DNA of 64,000 nt. It comes from Hyposmocoma kahamanoa. Lineage: Eukaryota > Arthropoda > Insecta > Lepidoptera > Cosmopterigidae. Location of the stretch: positions 24,350,361 through 24,414,360 of the forward strand of contig NW_020653945.1 of assembly GCF_003589595.1 (NCBI RefSeq), given 5' to 3'. Below, one piece after another: positions 1 to 11,030 of this stretch; position 1 is the stretch's first letter; each line of letters starts with the position of its first letter. Position numbers and translations under genes: made by a program. The notes under the pieces are model-generated. The model worked only from the letters and a program-made list of their open reading frames with translations, did not search any database and had not been told where the DNA came from.

Positions 1-230
1 TTGGAAATGAAAATATCGATGCTCGAAAGGAAAAACTTCTAACATGTGTTTGGAAAATATTACAGGAGAGCTATTTAAAGTAATTTTTTTAGGAAAAACA
101 TCATAGCTATAATTTTATTAGTTAGTAAAATCAGAGGTATTCCTTTTCTTAAAAAAAATACTTTAAAATCGCTCTCTTATCATATTTTCCAAATGCATAC
201 TAGGTGTTTTAACTTTCAGGGGTCGATATT

Positions 231-422
231 TATTTTCGGATCGATATCGTATACATATTTGTTTTTTCAAACAAACAAGCCAGCCGTGACCGTGTGACCT
301 GTAAAGGGCCCGAAACGTTGGTTTGTTTGAAAAATAAAAAAACAAATATACGCCAATTATTAGATCCGAAAAAATAGTTTCATTTCCAATTACGTAACAA
401 TAGCGATTATCGAGTACTCGAT
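231..422 (-). repeat. Penelope-like terminal-module foldback copy
   Basis: The two halves are inverted copies of the PLE end: a TTTTCGGATC...ATATTTGTTTTTTCAAACAAAC arm, a short centre with GACCTGTAAAGGGCCCGAAACG, and the opposite arm ending ATAGTTTCATTTCC followed by a diverged ACTCGAT end. No coding part remains. It matches the other terminal-module copies at 13629, 41408 and 53559. Confidence 0.75.
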
Positions 423-1423
423 ATGAAAGGATTTTAGTTTTTATTTTGGCTTGAACATGGTTAGTAGATAAAATCAACAATTTGCTGACTTTGACTTGAT
501 CTCGCAACATTATACGAAGGCGCCAAATTGTCTGATTACGTGAATATATGTGGAAACGATTGGAGACCATTTTGGGGGAAGTACGAACAAGGGACAGCGA
601 AAATTAGGTACTGAAATAAAGGCAGCTTACTCGGGTATGACATTCGTTTTATATGAAAATTTTATTAACCTCTCTCTAGATGAAAGCAAAAGTTCAAAGA
701 ATTTACCTACCTCATTTTTTCTTGGAGCAACAATAATTTTAAAGTATTATTCACTCTCATATAAGGAACCTTTTATAAATCTAAATTGAATATCAAAAAC
801 AGAATATTTAAGTAGCTTCAACGGAGAGATTGGAGGTTGTGACAGGTTACAGTGTTACAGGTTCCACCCGATATAACTTTGAATACATAATAAACAATAA
901 GGTCATAATAAACAATGAGTCGAAGGTGTCTGTGTGCGCGCACGTTCAAATGGGGTTAAATATAATACACATGACCTAGTATATTTGTCTATAAACGCAA
1001 TAAAACGCACGACCACATTTAATCAATGTATATGTTATATCAGATGTGGAGTATTTATACGATTTGTATTGAATGCTCAAAGGGGCCCCTACATAATCGA
1101 CTCACATTTCCACATAACCCTTTTAAAGAAGTGAACTGTTTTGACCCAAAATAATGTGCAATCACGCCAACTAACGGCTTTCAAACTTGGCAGTTCCTTG
1201 TACTATGATTAGGTAATGATACTCCAGAGGCATTCAAAACACCACCTTAAGAATATGTTCTATATGTTGTTATGACAAATAGACTACTTTTCTGTTTATA
1301 CCGCTTGTAATATTTGAGATATAGAACCATCCAAGAAAGCTGCCACTGAACGAGGCTGCTTACAAGCAATAGGAGATGTTCTGTAATTATTTAAGATTAT
1401 CAGAGTGATAAAGAAGTACTTAC
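423..1423. other. No recognisable feature
   Basis: AT-rich sequence on the 3' side of the third neuroligin exon (gene runs right to left). I looked for the next exon, expected to begin with a residue such as F after GILG and to carry an ANYGLxDQ block, and did not find it, so the following intron probably extends past the window edge. Confidence 0.4.
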
Positions 1424-1576
1424 CCAAAATACCCAATCTATAATTGATAGTGATGACGACAAGGCCTGCATAGCTAGCCAGGACAGCGCCATCGTAGACG
1501 TTGCCGGAGTTCCACTCGAACGACTCGCCGTGGATGAAGATCACCACTGGATACTTGGCTTGGAGAGTTGGACCAA
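1424..1576 (-). CDS. Nlg: Neuroligin, third recognised coding exon (internal, partial gene)
   Basis: Read on the minus strand this 153 bp exon encodes 51 residues running from VGPTLQAKYPVVIFIHGE through HGESFEWNSGN and VLASYAGLVVITINYRLGILG. That is the strand-loop-helix segment of the alpha/beta-hydrolase (cholinesterase-like) ectodomain, and HGESFEWNSGN followed by DGAVLASY is characteristic of insect neuroligins rather than of catalytic esterases. The acceptor (TTTGTCCCAG, intron base at 1577) and donor (G then GTAAGT from 1423 down) are canonical. The exon starts with two bases of a codon and ends with one, so it joins exon 25753-25970 in frame. Neuroligins are postsynaptic adhesion receptors for neurexin, with a non-catalytic hydrolase fold and a single membrane span. 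The region that would carry the degenerate nucleophile elbow, the stalk, transmembrane segment and tail are all beyond the left end. The paralogue number cannot be set from this fragment. Confidence 0.95.
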
Positions 1577-1755
1577 CTGGGACAAAGATTTAAAATCAAT
1601 AAAATGTAATTAAATATGTTCACAGGTTCATAAATAATCATAATCACGGACAAAATATCAGACAATGAAAAACCGATGTACGAATTAAAGCTGGTCTCAT
1701 AAGTCGTCTAATACGCTTGCTGTTATCTAATTCATTTGGTATAGTATGATTAAAC

Positions 1756-2090
1756 GCGCTCGTATTCGCAACTGACGTCTAGGCGCCTATTTTGCGTGGG
1801 TCCAAGTGGCGTCAATTTCTGCCACCCGGGTCCAACCTTAAATTTGCTGCCTTCTCTATTTTTCCGATTACAAAATTAGTTCGTCGGGCAGGCTCCGCTC
1901 GATTGTGTTTTTATATTCGCCTGCCATCGTCACCTCTGCGTTATTCAGGTTATCTCAAATAGTGGCATTTATTTTCTAATTTTAAGTGAAAAATATTATG
2001 TTGACTCCTATCGCCGTCGCCCCCGTTGCTGTTTCACCCGGGGCTATGGTCCCCTTTGTGCCCCATGGTACGTTGCTGGTGGGTTCTATT
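1756..2090 (+). other. GC-rich block of unknown origin, possible 5' end of a retroelement
   Basis: This stretch is clearly richer in GC and CpG than its surroundings. An ATG at 1999 opens a short frame rich in Pro, Val and Ala (begins MLTPIAVAPVAVSPG) that ends shortly after the block returns to AT-rich sequence. An untranslated lead-in followed by such a frame resembles the 5' end of a non-LTR element, but I cannot match it to a family. Confidence 0.3.
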
Positions 2091-2099
2091 GATATAACA

Positions 2100-3390
2100 C
2101 TAGAAGTATAGTTTAAAAACATCCGACAAAAAACAGTGTACACTAAAAAGTTAATAAAGACCTATTTAAAGAGCCTAAATAATTCTAATGTAACTAGAAA
2201 GAGGAGTGACAGTAGTCAATCGACTGTCTTAATTGCAGCATTAGGTCAAAGTTACCGTATAATTGTAACGTCATCGGATTCCCGTAGTATACCAAATTTC
2301 AAATCCTTCCGACAAGTGGGATTCATCGAGTATATAACCAGAAATAGAGACGATGGAAGGGCCATCTTTACTCATCACTTTTAAATCTCAACTCTCGTTT
2401 GCGCTGAAATCACAAATTAGAAAGCTGAAATAGTGCAGCGCCAATAACTGACCTGTGTGTACGTCTCCGTATATTCCAAAAATATTCTGTATTTATGGTA
2501 ATAAAGATAATATTATCTGTAACAATGGGCAAAAAGCAAAATATCTAATTACAAAACAATGGAATCACATTTCATCGGTAATTAAATATTAAATATGTAA
2601 TTTTTCAATTTACGTCCACAATAGCAAAGCTCAAGTTAAACTGGTCGATTTGAAGTGAAACAATCGATGACACCCGTCACTTGTTTTGAATTTGGGTTGG
2701 CCAATCGGAGTGCAGTGGTTACCGTAATGATTTGGCAGAATAGTTTTCAAACAAATTAAATGACATTTCGTCACTATTACTGGTTATATACTCGATCGTG
2801 GGAGTAAAATAAATGTTTATCTTACGACTGAGATCTCTATACCAACTGAGAAAAAGGCTAATGATCTTTAAACAGCTGCATTTATGAATAGAACCTTCCT
2901 GACTACGAGCGCACATGGCGTACTTTTTATTGCGGCAGATTTCATACAGTTACTTTTGTAGTGATCGCGGAGATGACGCGTCATCGAAACCGAGGACACG
3001 GTTTTCTAAAACCTGTGGATAATGTTTACTGTCTTTGTAAATAGTAGCCTAATTTATAATATAATTAAAAGAAAAAATACTTAGAGAAGTGCGACACCCG
3101 TAAGGTAAATAAATTAAGGTAACAACAGATAATAAGTACGTGATGACTATGGTACTGTTATTCAAGGTGACACTTGTCTCTTCCTGCAAACTGCTGTGTC
3201 TGACATCTTTGTCGTAGTTGTCTAAGATGTACACGATTTTATAATCAAGTAGCGTATTTCCCGCCTATACTTCGCTCGGAGAATAGGGATGTCACAGTAT
3301 TATTTTAATTGTACCTACAGGTTGTAAGCATAATTTGAAAACATTAAAGTATTTATCACAGTATTCTCGTACTATATTATAAAAACAATA
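2100..3390. other. No recognisable feature
   Basis: AT-rich intronic sequence of neuroligin intron 2. The open frames here are short and show no known motif. Confidence 0.4.
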
Positions 3391-3394
3391 TAAT

Positions 3395-3590
3395 GATAAT
3401 AACGTACACACTCATAGCCCCGGACTAGGAAAATTCTGTTTCGCGGTTGCCACGGACACGTGAAGAACCAAAAATTATACCCAAATTCACGAGAGAAATA
3501 AATGTAGGCTATAGAAATATTTCTCCCGAAAACCGAACTCTGCGTGGTAGACCAGTATGGTAACCGTACCCAGGCAGTTAAAAATAAGGT
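3395..3590 (-). repeat. SINE-A copy (tRNA-headed)
   Basis: Minus-strand copy. Read in reverse it carries the diverged tRNA-like head (ACTGCC..GGTTACCATACTGG), the body ATTTATTTCTCTCGTGAATTT and the CACGTG..CCGTGGCAACCGCG segment. It is more diverged than the copies at 17752 and 53931. Confidence 0.75.
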
Positions 3591-3849
3591 CACATCTGCA
3601 AAATTACAATTTATCAGGAAAGTGGTTTAAAGAGTTGTCGATAAATTTTTATGCTTCAATAGGAGACTTATAAAATTTTATTTATATATTACATAATTTG
3701 TTTAATGTAGTAGGTACTTTGATATTGGCATTGGGGCTCTTTTGTACTGCCCTCCTTGTCACATAACTAACGCATTTGCATTTAGGTAACTTTAGAGATA
3801 AAAAAAATATTTTTCTTTGAAAAATGTCAATTACGCTGTTTTTGTAAAC

Positions 3850-4824
3850 AAAACTGAAACTATCGAGTTCTTAGGTTTCCGCGATTGTTCCACATAGGAA
3901 ATGAAACTATTTTTCCGGATTTAAATCGCGTATATTTGTTTTTTCAAACAAACCGACGTTTGAAACCACCAACAGTCGAGCGAAGACCTGCCATCTTACC
4001 TTACGTGAGAGGTGTTACAGACAAGATCGGAAGAGTCCTCAGGCGTGCATCCATCAAGACCTATTTCAAGCCCCTAAGGAAGATTTCTCAGTTTCTGAGA
4101 CCCGTGAAATGTAACATCCCCTTACAGGATGCAAGAGTTTACAAGCTTGACTGTGAGTGCGGTCTCTCTTAAATTGAACAAACAAAGCGAAGTATATGTA
4201 CCCGCGTCAAAGAACATATAGCTGATGTCTAACACCGTCGCGTAAACAAGTCTGCAGTCTGCGAGCATGTCATGGATAAACCTACACATTCAATGAAGTT
4301 TGACAAACTCCAGGTCCTTGCAAAAGAAGTCCGTTATCTACCCAGGATGCTGCGAAAGGCCATTGAAGTTAAAAAATATCCTAATTTCAACAGGGAAGAT
4401 GGTTTCTCCGTACCACCAGTTTGGGATCCAGTATTTCCTCTAATGAAAAATCCCAAACAGACATAAGACTGCAGTACTAATTAATATGTTTGAGTTTATT
4501 CTAATTTCTATTAATAATTAATAATAAATTAAACTTAATAAAAATTCATTCAATAAAATAATTTGTAAAACTTAATGTAGCGTAAATTGGAATGTTTTGT
4601 TTGTAAAATTAAAAATAAGGTATTTAATTAATAACTATTGTAACTATAGTGAAAAAATAGGGTGGTTTGCATTAATATTAGACATAACTGGTTGAAGACT
4701 GTACCACCTCAGTCAACCGTGACCATGGGACCTGTAAAGGGCCCGAAACGTCGGTTTGTTTGAAAAAACAAATATACGCGATTTAAATCCGGAAAAATAG
4801 TTTCATTTCCTAAAACTGAAACTA
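3850..4824 (+). mobile_element. Penelope-like element, decayed 3' part with GIY-YIG endonuclease, flanked by 13 bp target duplication
   Basis: The element proper is 3863-4811 and is bracketed by a 13 bp direct repeat AAAACTGAAACTA (3850-3862 and 4812-4824). From about 3960 the plus strand encodes the end of a Penelope protein: a basic linker (PYVRGVTDKIGRVLRRASIKTY), then a GIY-YIG-type region VYKLDCECGLS...IEQTKRSICTRVKEH, then HVMDKPTHSMKFDKLQVL and the C-terminus ending PVFPLMKNPKQT at 4466. Two in-frame stops, one in what should be the SYIGQT core and one after KEHIADV, show that it is dead. The reverse transcriptase is missing. The outer ~75 bp of each end are inverted copies of one another (AGGAAATGAAACTATTTTTC and its complement). 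It is a 5'-truncated, inactivated copy. Confidence 0.88.
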
Positions 4825-4964
4825 AATAAGATATAAAAAACCGCTTGTATATCGGTTGCAGATTTTGTTTCGCTAATTCCAGATCTGTTAATAACTGAAT
4901 TTCGCCAAAAATGCCAAAAACGTTAGTTATTATACGGAGGGTGTGATTTCATTACTAACCCATT

Positions 4965-5008
4965 TGATTCCCGGGCCAGGAAAAATATTTGTACGGCCTA
5001 CATTTTTT
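4965..5008 (+). repeat. SINE-A fragment, left part
   Basis: GATTCCCGGGCCAGGAAAAA and TACGGCCTACATTT match the B-box and body of SINE-A. The rest of the body reappears at 5626, so this copy was split by later insertions. Confidence 0.7.
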
Positions 5009-5259
5009 AAAATAAACAATAGACACACGCTTGGCTACAGTCTCGCCTGATGTCAAGCGATGATGTGACCGACGATGGTATGCGTTTGTCTAAAAATTAC
5101 CTATTCGATCTACCCTTGAATAACACTAAATTGTACTTTTCAGGAAACACAGATATTACAGACTACACAGAAGGTATACTATTCCATTCCTTTGCTGTAC
5201 CCATCAGAAAGGAGGAAGCAATGCACTTAGTGCAAATGGGTGGTATATCAACGACATTG

Positions 5260-5443
5260 TGAAAGTGTTCGTCCAGTGATATCAGCATTACTGTGTTCCG
5301 GTTTAGAAGAGTAAGGGTGCTGGTGAAATTACAGGCACATGAGACTTGTCAACTTATGTCTCAGGGTGACGGGCTCAGTGCACTTCAAATCTTTGCGATT
5401 TAATGCGACTTGTTCGTCCCGTTACTTGATATTATAAAAAAAG
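5260..5443 (+). repeat. Family T copy, 5' part missing
   Basis: Contains the diagnostic AAGGGTGCTGGTGAAATTAC, CTTGTCAACTTATGTCTCAG and the CGTCCCGTTACTTGATATTA tail of family T. The segment with the pyrimidine- and TTCTGCCGCC-rich head is rearranged. Confidence 0.8.
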
Positions 5444-5625
5444 ACATAAGGATGGAGTGTTCCGGACCATTCAGTCGACCGAAGGAGGAACGGTGAGGGT
5501 GGAACTAAATTGAAAATTGCGCACACTCCCCGGAAATGTATCCGATAGAAAACCGACAAGCAGGCTATTTTTCTGCGATAGTAGAGATTTTGTAGCTTCG
5601 AGTCCACAAGAGAATTGTTGAACGT

Positions 5626-5740
5626 TTATTTATCTCGCGACTTTGAGTATAATTTGTGGTTGTCCATGTGTATGTGTCCCTGGTGCCCGCGATACTGAGT
5701 TTCCCTAGGCTTCGAGTTTATGCGTTATTACCATTATTAT
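5626..5740 (+). repeat. SINE-A fragment, right part
   Basis: Matches the second half of SINE-A (AATTTGTGGTTGTCCATGTG, GTGCCCGCGATACTGAGTTT). It continues the fragment at 4965-5008. The 600 bp between holds a family T copy, consistent with insertion into an older SINE-A. Confidence 0.75.
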
Positions 5741-6838
5741 TGTTATCTCGATCAGTGTTCAGATTTTACATAGTTAAAATGTGTTGGTTTTTGTTGTATC
5801 TTTGAACCACTATGCTCTTCAATCACCAGTCTCTTCGGGGGAGTGGGTTCATATCCCACCGTCAATATGTTTCATATTAATGATACACAGCGAGTGTGCG
5901 ACAATAACTGGTTTATTCTTTTTATACATCGTTACATTAAACTTACCCCGAAGAGGTCGAGTTTCACAATATTTCTAGGTAAGATTGGCATTAAAATTGG
6001 CACACGATTTAAGGTTGGGAACTGGTAAAAACATCAAAACAAGACGAGCAGCATTGCTCGCTTCAAGCGATTAAGCAGTGTGTGACGACGCAAACAAGGT
6101 GAGAATGACGGGCAACGGAATTAAATAACGATTCAAAATTTGAAAACAAGTGGCCAGGAACCAAAGAAAAGATGATAAAAAGGAGGAATGACAATGGAAG
6201 GAGATCGCATCGTCACACACCGCTACATTAGATTACTTAAATCTACCCACAATATTGAATTTTGTAACGTAGTTGGAAAACATAACACAAAAAATATTTA
6301 TCTACCACATTGTCACTGCAAGTAAAATAAAACTGTAAATAAACGAAAGAAAGAAAAGAAAATTGCAGAAAACTTATCTGTCCTAATCCGGAGATTTATA
6401 GCGTCTCAAAAACGAGCAGATAGAGGAATCTTCCATTAGACAATTTTAGCTGCGTTTTCCTTGTAACCTATTTATTTACATGATAGATGGTTGTAAACGG
6501 AGGTCATTTAGAATCCGGAACAATAAACAATCGAATAACTTTTAAAGGTTTTAAAAGTAACCTTAATGGGTAGATACATGCAAGATAGATAATATATTAT
6601 AAAACGATTTTCATAATCAAGAAATTCTTGAAATGTACATCCTAGAGTACATCCTATCGTGTAACATATCAGCACAATTTTTAGACAATATCTTCAGATG
6701 TACCGTATATTTTTGTAAGACCATTATTTAATAGTAAATACCCAAATCATTTGATCTAGTAAGACAGTTTTTACCGCTTCTCTTGCGGTTCTCTTATTTA
6801 TTCATGATATTTCTCTACCATAATGTTCATATACTTTT
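5741..6838. other. No recognisable feature
   Basis: AT-rich neuroligin intron sequence. I see no coding motif and no match to the repeat families of this window. Confidence 0.4.
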
Positions 6839-6930
6839 TGTGAAAATATGCCACTAGTTTGTTATTTATATTAATACAAATATCGAACACGAAGAAAAAA
6901 TCCTTCAATCTCGAACGAGTGTCTCTTGAC
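6839..6930 (-). repeat. SINE-B 3' fragment
   Basis: The segment ATTAATACAAATATCGAACA followed by AAAAATCCTTCAATCTCGAA is the reverse complement of the SINE-B tail (GTTCGATCTTTGTATT). The tRNA-like head is lost or diverged. Confidence 0.6.
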
Positions 6931-7065
6931 AATACAAAGATTTGTAACAGACTTTCTTTTGTAACAATCACATAAAGAAATTCATGAGAACTGCTGATTC
7001 TCTCTGCATATCAGTTGATTAAAAGTGCCCTCGGCATAGCAACAGAAACTTTCTTTATTTTCTTA

Positions 7066-7350
7066 TAATACCAAGTGATGGGTAGAACAAATCGTGCCCT
7101 TGGTGGTAAGTGACACCCCTGTTCATAACAGTTGCAGCGCCACTCAGAGCTTTAAACCGCAGAGATCGGAGGGGCAATGCCACTGCGTCCGTCACCCTGC
7201 AACACAAGTCTTAAGTGGCTGTAATTTCACCAGCACTGCTATCCTTCAAAACCGGAGTAATGCACACATTGCTGTTTCGCGGTAGAAATAGGTAAAGTGG
7301 TAGTACTTCCCTGGATTAACCCTTTCACAAGGAGTTCTACTACCGCTAAA
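7066..7350 (-). repeat. Family T copy, near full length
   Basis: Reads in reverse from the AAGTGATGGGTAGAACAA end, through GTAAGTGACACCCCTGTTCA and TTTCACCAGCACTGC, to ACAAGGAGTTCTACTACCGC at the head. It is one of the more complete copies. Confidence 0.85.
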
Positions 7351-7425
7351 GCTTCGATTTGACACTGGTCCGAGTTAAACCAAGTGACAGAGGTCTGTGA
7401 CAACCTTGTACACTCGTTGATTTGA

Positions 7426-7880
7426 GGTCAGAACCTGAACTTATAAGGTTCCTGTGCGCGCACAGGTTATAGTGCCATTTTCGTATACCCTAAGGTTCGG
7501 TAGGAAGGGTCACTATAATCAAAAGTAATGTAGAAAGATACGGGCCTGCTTTGAGTCAAGCGGTGGTAATGGTTAATTGCACAGAGCGCAACGGGAAGTG
7601 AGCGTGCCTATAGTTCCGGTACCTATCTGGAAAATAATAAGGAGAGTACTGTTCGTGCGCCCGAGGCGGCTCACCTAAGACACTTACCTTTTAAGAACCG
7701 GATGAAGTCCGTCCAAACGAGCTGAACTGGGGTCAGTACCATACTGAGAAGATCCCTGTGCGGGCTTGCTTGTACAGCTTATAGTGCCCTAACGTCGCTT
7801 TTTTCCTAGCAACCAAGAGGTTGATAGGAAAGGTCACTATAAACAAAACTTATATAGAAAGATATGGGGCTTGTTCAAAT
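7426..7880. repeat. Two diverged direct repeats, each with an internal inverted repeat
   Basis: Unit one (about 7426-7560) and unit two (about 7730-7880) share GGTCAG, CCTGTGCG, TTATAGTGCC, TAGGAARGGTCACTATAA and TAGAAAGATA in the same order. In each unit TTATAGTGCC faces GGTCACTATAA, so each can fold into a hairpin. They look like two copies of one small element. Confidence 0.6.
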
Positions 7881-7884
7881 CAAA

Positions 7885-7925
7885 TCGAAGGAATTTTTCT
7901 TTTTGTTCGATCTGTAATTGATATA
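7885..7925 (+). repeat. SINE-B tail fragment
   Basis: ATCGAAGGAATTTTTCTTTT followed by TGTTCGATCTGTAATT matches the SINE-B body-tail junction seen at 10550 and 23240. Confidence 0.55.
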
Positions 7926-8522
7926 TATTTAAAAAACCTTTTTAATACAGTTGCTCAAAATGTGGTATTTTTCGCACTACAAATCGTGCGGAAAGTTGGA
8001 TTTCTCGCACTAGTGCTTTTTACTTTTCCAGTTTTTTTTAAATTTACTGTTGTTTTAAGTCTTAAACATAGAACTAAAGAGATTGTATATTTATTTCATA
8101 TTTATGTGCTTTGTGACGTAAGTCATTCGTCATTAAAACTTATATTTATTTACAAATACTATATAATGAACGTATCGAGTGGAGGTCTCTGCCTACCCCT
8201 GAATGGGTGACAGGCGAGATTTTTATGTATATATTTGTTTTATGTATTACAGATAAATTGTATCTCACTACCGTGCACGGGTTCCTAAAGAAGTTTAAAC
8301 AAAAGTACCAGGACTTCATAATAAGAAAAGTGGTTACAGACCTATATTACAGAAAATAAACAAAAACAGCACGTTAGAACTATATTTCCATAGACTTTTA
8401 AATAATGGTTGCAGTGGTTGTATTTCATTATTTTAATTTACTAGCAGAAAATGAGTTTTTTTTAAATACTGTTTTATTTTACTTTCAATGTAGTTTTTTC
8501 GCAAATGTATTAAAAAACGTCG

Positions 8523-8609
8523 TTTGATACACGTGCGGATTTGTCATTTTCACTTGTCTCGAGTCTTGACCCTCGTGAATAATGACTAACTTTCCGCACT
8601 TGTATCAAA
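8523..8609. repeat. Inverted-repeat element (TTTGATACACGTGCGGA ends)
   Basis: The arms 8523-8539 and 8593-8609 are inverted copies with one mismatch in 17 bases. A related CGTGCGGAAAGTTGGATTTC stretch lies at about 7988. It is probably a small non-autonomous DNA element or a fragment of one. Confidence 0.55.
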
Positions 8610-9356
8610 AATAACTACTTCGAGTGACCTTTTTGTCCGACAGGTGACCAACGCCGGACACGTGTTCTTTTTTAGCTGATTACGTCTCTTGTTGTGAACG
8701 GCTTGTCAAGACTGGTTCAACAAAGAAAGCTTAGACCTTGACCCTCCTCTTTTCATTTCATCGTTAAAACATAAATTGTGTGATCACATTTTCCTTTTAT
8801 TATCTTACTTTGCTATAGAACATTCGTAATCGGTAGCCAAAATAAATCTAGCTAATGAAATCAAGGGTGGACCCTTCCGCTGCCATTGATGTAGCCGAAA
8901 TTGTTTGTGGAATATCAACTTAAAGTAAGTATATATTATTATTTAATAAGATTCCAGCTGATGTTCAAAATTTTCCGTTTACTAGGCTTAAAACTGTGGT
9001 GAAACATAAACTTTATACTGAAGGTTATTTATATTATACAGCTTTGGCGTATTTGGATGACAGAAATTCATGGTAGTAACCCGTTTAACTCTTGGAAGTT
9101 GGCTTAATATGGACAGACAGTTGCTTCAGCTGTATCAAGCACAAGTTAAAGTAATATAAAGTAATTAACAAGGGCCTCTCGTTACCGAGAATCCAGATTG
9201 TCTATCCAGAAAACGGTATGAGTATTAACTAACTATGTAGTATGATAGAAATTAAGGTAACATTACATTATTAATAAGAAACCTGGATGAGGAGATTTAA
9301 TTCCCAGTAGGATCAATAAAGGAAATGAACATTTCGAAATGGATTATCATTAATTA
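8610..9356. other. No recognisable feature
   Basis: AT-rich intron sequence. Only a short AAGAAACCTGG fragment of the next element's end is seen near 9278. Confidence 0.4.
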
Positions 9357-9580
9357 CAGGTTTCTTACCACAATATGATTTCTTTTTATTTTCCCGATAT
9401 TTCGGTACGGTTACACCCTTCATGGTCACGGGTTGGCTGGCCAGCGGCAGATGACAGCTTTAAGAACAGACATATCTGTCTACCTTCTTTCGCTGTCGCC
9501 ACAGACGGTAACGTCACAGAGATGAGGGTAGTCGACGAAATATCGGGAAAAAAAGTAATCATATTGTAGTCAGAAACCTG
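9357..9580. mobile_element. Short DNA element with ~48 bp inverted ends
   Basis: The left end (CAGGTTTCTTACCACAATAT, then TTTTCCCGATATTTCG) is mirrored by the right end (CGAAATATCGGGAAAA, ending GAAACCTG at 9580). The centre contains CATGGTCACGGG, a motif also seen in the Penelope-like ends. No transposase is encoded. A target duplication could not be fixed. Confidence 0.65.
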
Positions 9581-9639
9581 GAATTAGTAACAATCATTTA
9601 GTGAATAACCACGAAAGCCTTAAAATCTATATTTCTAAA

Positions 9640-9865
9640 TTGATTACAGATCATAGGGTGGCCACACCTGTCTAAGAACCACCGATGGGGGAATCGAGTT
9701 CTTAAGTGGACACCACGGCTCAACAAACGTAGTGCAAGTCCTCTATCTAGTGAGATGGAGATGATGGATGGACGATCTGCGAAAGGCTATATATTTGTGG
9801 AAACAAGGTGAGGACCGGGCGAAATGGCGCACATTGTGAGAGGCCTATGTCCAGCATGAATAGCT
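9640..9865 (+). pseudogene. LINE reverse transcriptase C-terminus, decayed (RTE-like)
   Basis: One frame reads WMDDLRKAIYLWKQGEDRAK then WRTL, a stop, and EAYVQHE. This is the usual C-terminal end of RTE-type LINE polymerases (DDLRxxxxxxWxxxAQDRxxWRxLxEAYVQQ). Stops and frame breaks show that it is dead. Confidence 0.7.
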
Positions 9866-10374
9866 GTGGTTCTCTGGCACGTTATTATTGTTAAGAAATC
9901 TATTTAAAAAGTATGTAATCCTAAATAAAAGGGAATTTGGTAAGGTTTTTTCAACGGTATTTATTTTTACACATTACGTGCGCATAAGAAATTTAAGACG
10001 TTCAGGAGCGTTTTTTGTAGACTATACAACCTCAGCGGTTAAATTGTGGTGTCTCAAATGAAATAACACAGCAACGAACAAAACCACTCTCCGAATAAAT
10101 CATTTTATTAGCCCACGTAAATGTATAGATAGCACACGTTGCACAATACCGTACCTTTGTTTGCCTTATCACCGTCTCACATGACAGATTCGAGCACGCT
10201 AGATAGAGTCGGTTTGGAAACAATCCAAGCGAAATAAAACATGTTTTTCTCATTGAATATCATTTGCATTATTTTGCTCGGTTTTGTTTTCTACGCGAAT
10301 TTTGGAGGCTTTAGTGGATTTCGGAAAGTTATTTAGTTTTATAATATATTAAATGTATTTATTTTCTACGATAT

Positions 10375-10600
10375 TTATTATAGAATAATATTTTATTGAT
10401 ACAAAGATCGAACACAAAGGAAAATTCCTTCGATCTGACTTGACACGAACCAGTGCCTGTTGCCATGCCGGGGCCACCGGTCTTAACCAAATGAGATATA
10501 GTTAACATCGGTGACGTCGGCATAATGAACATACACTGGTTCGACTCCAATCAGATCGAAGGAATTTTTATGTGTTCGTTATTTGTACCAATAATAACAA
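10375..10600. repeat. Inverted pair of SINE-B fragments
   Basis: 10390-10440 carries the reverse-oriented tail (GATACAAAGATCGAACACAA, TTCCTTCGATCTGAC). 10525-10600 carries the forward one (CTGGTTCGACTCC, ATCAGATCGAAGGAATTTTT, GTGTTCGTTATTTGTA). Head-to-head fragments form an imperfect fold. Confidence 0.6.
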
Positions 10601-11030
10601 CAAACTGTGGAATATTTTGACAAAAAATATGATAACCGTGGTAATACGACATCATGATATTCAAAAGGTGAACAATGTCTTTATTGAATATCTAACTTTG
10701 ACAGCCTGTTGACTTGTTTTTTGAAGTACCTCACGTCATAACGCAAAGAAAATAATTCAGGGAGGAGACCATACCATTCTTATCTAAAATCGGTATTGTG
10801 CTACACTCATCTTCGGTCCATCTTGTGAGGGTCTGCCTACGAGACGGTACGTGGTCGCCACTCAAGAACTCTTTGATTCCTGCGGTCATTTATTTTCTGA
10901 GCAGGTGAATGTTGCCGGTGATGACCTGAGGCATTCAAACGTGGTCACTCACTATTGGCTTCATAAGAATATCATAAAAGGGCAAAGGAGAGGGCTATGC
11001 GCAGAGTTTCTCTGCGAGATAGAACCAATT

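Noticed and set aside
163..570. 135-codon minus-strand frame
   Set aside because: It reads through a Penelope-like terminal module and shows no protein family signature.
1296..1423. Continuation of the neuroligin frame beyond GILG
   Set aside because: A strong GTAAGT donor ends the exon at 1424 and the read-through residues do not resemble neuroligin.
1474..1665. Minus-strand frame ending RLRWRCPG
   Set aside because: It overlaps the neuroligin exon in another frame and crosses its splice acceptor.
7821..8210. 129-codon hydrophobic frame
   Set aside because: AT-rich composition gives Phe, Leu, Ile and Val runs. It crosses a foldback unit and a SINE-B tail.
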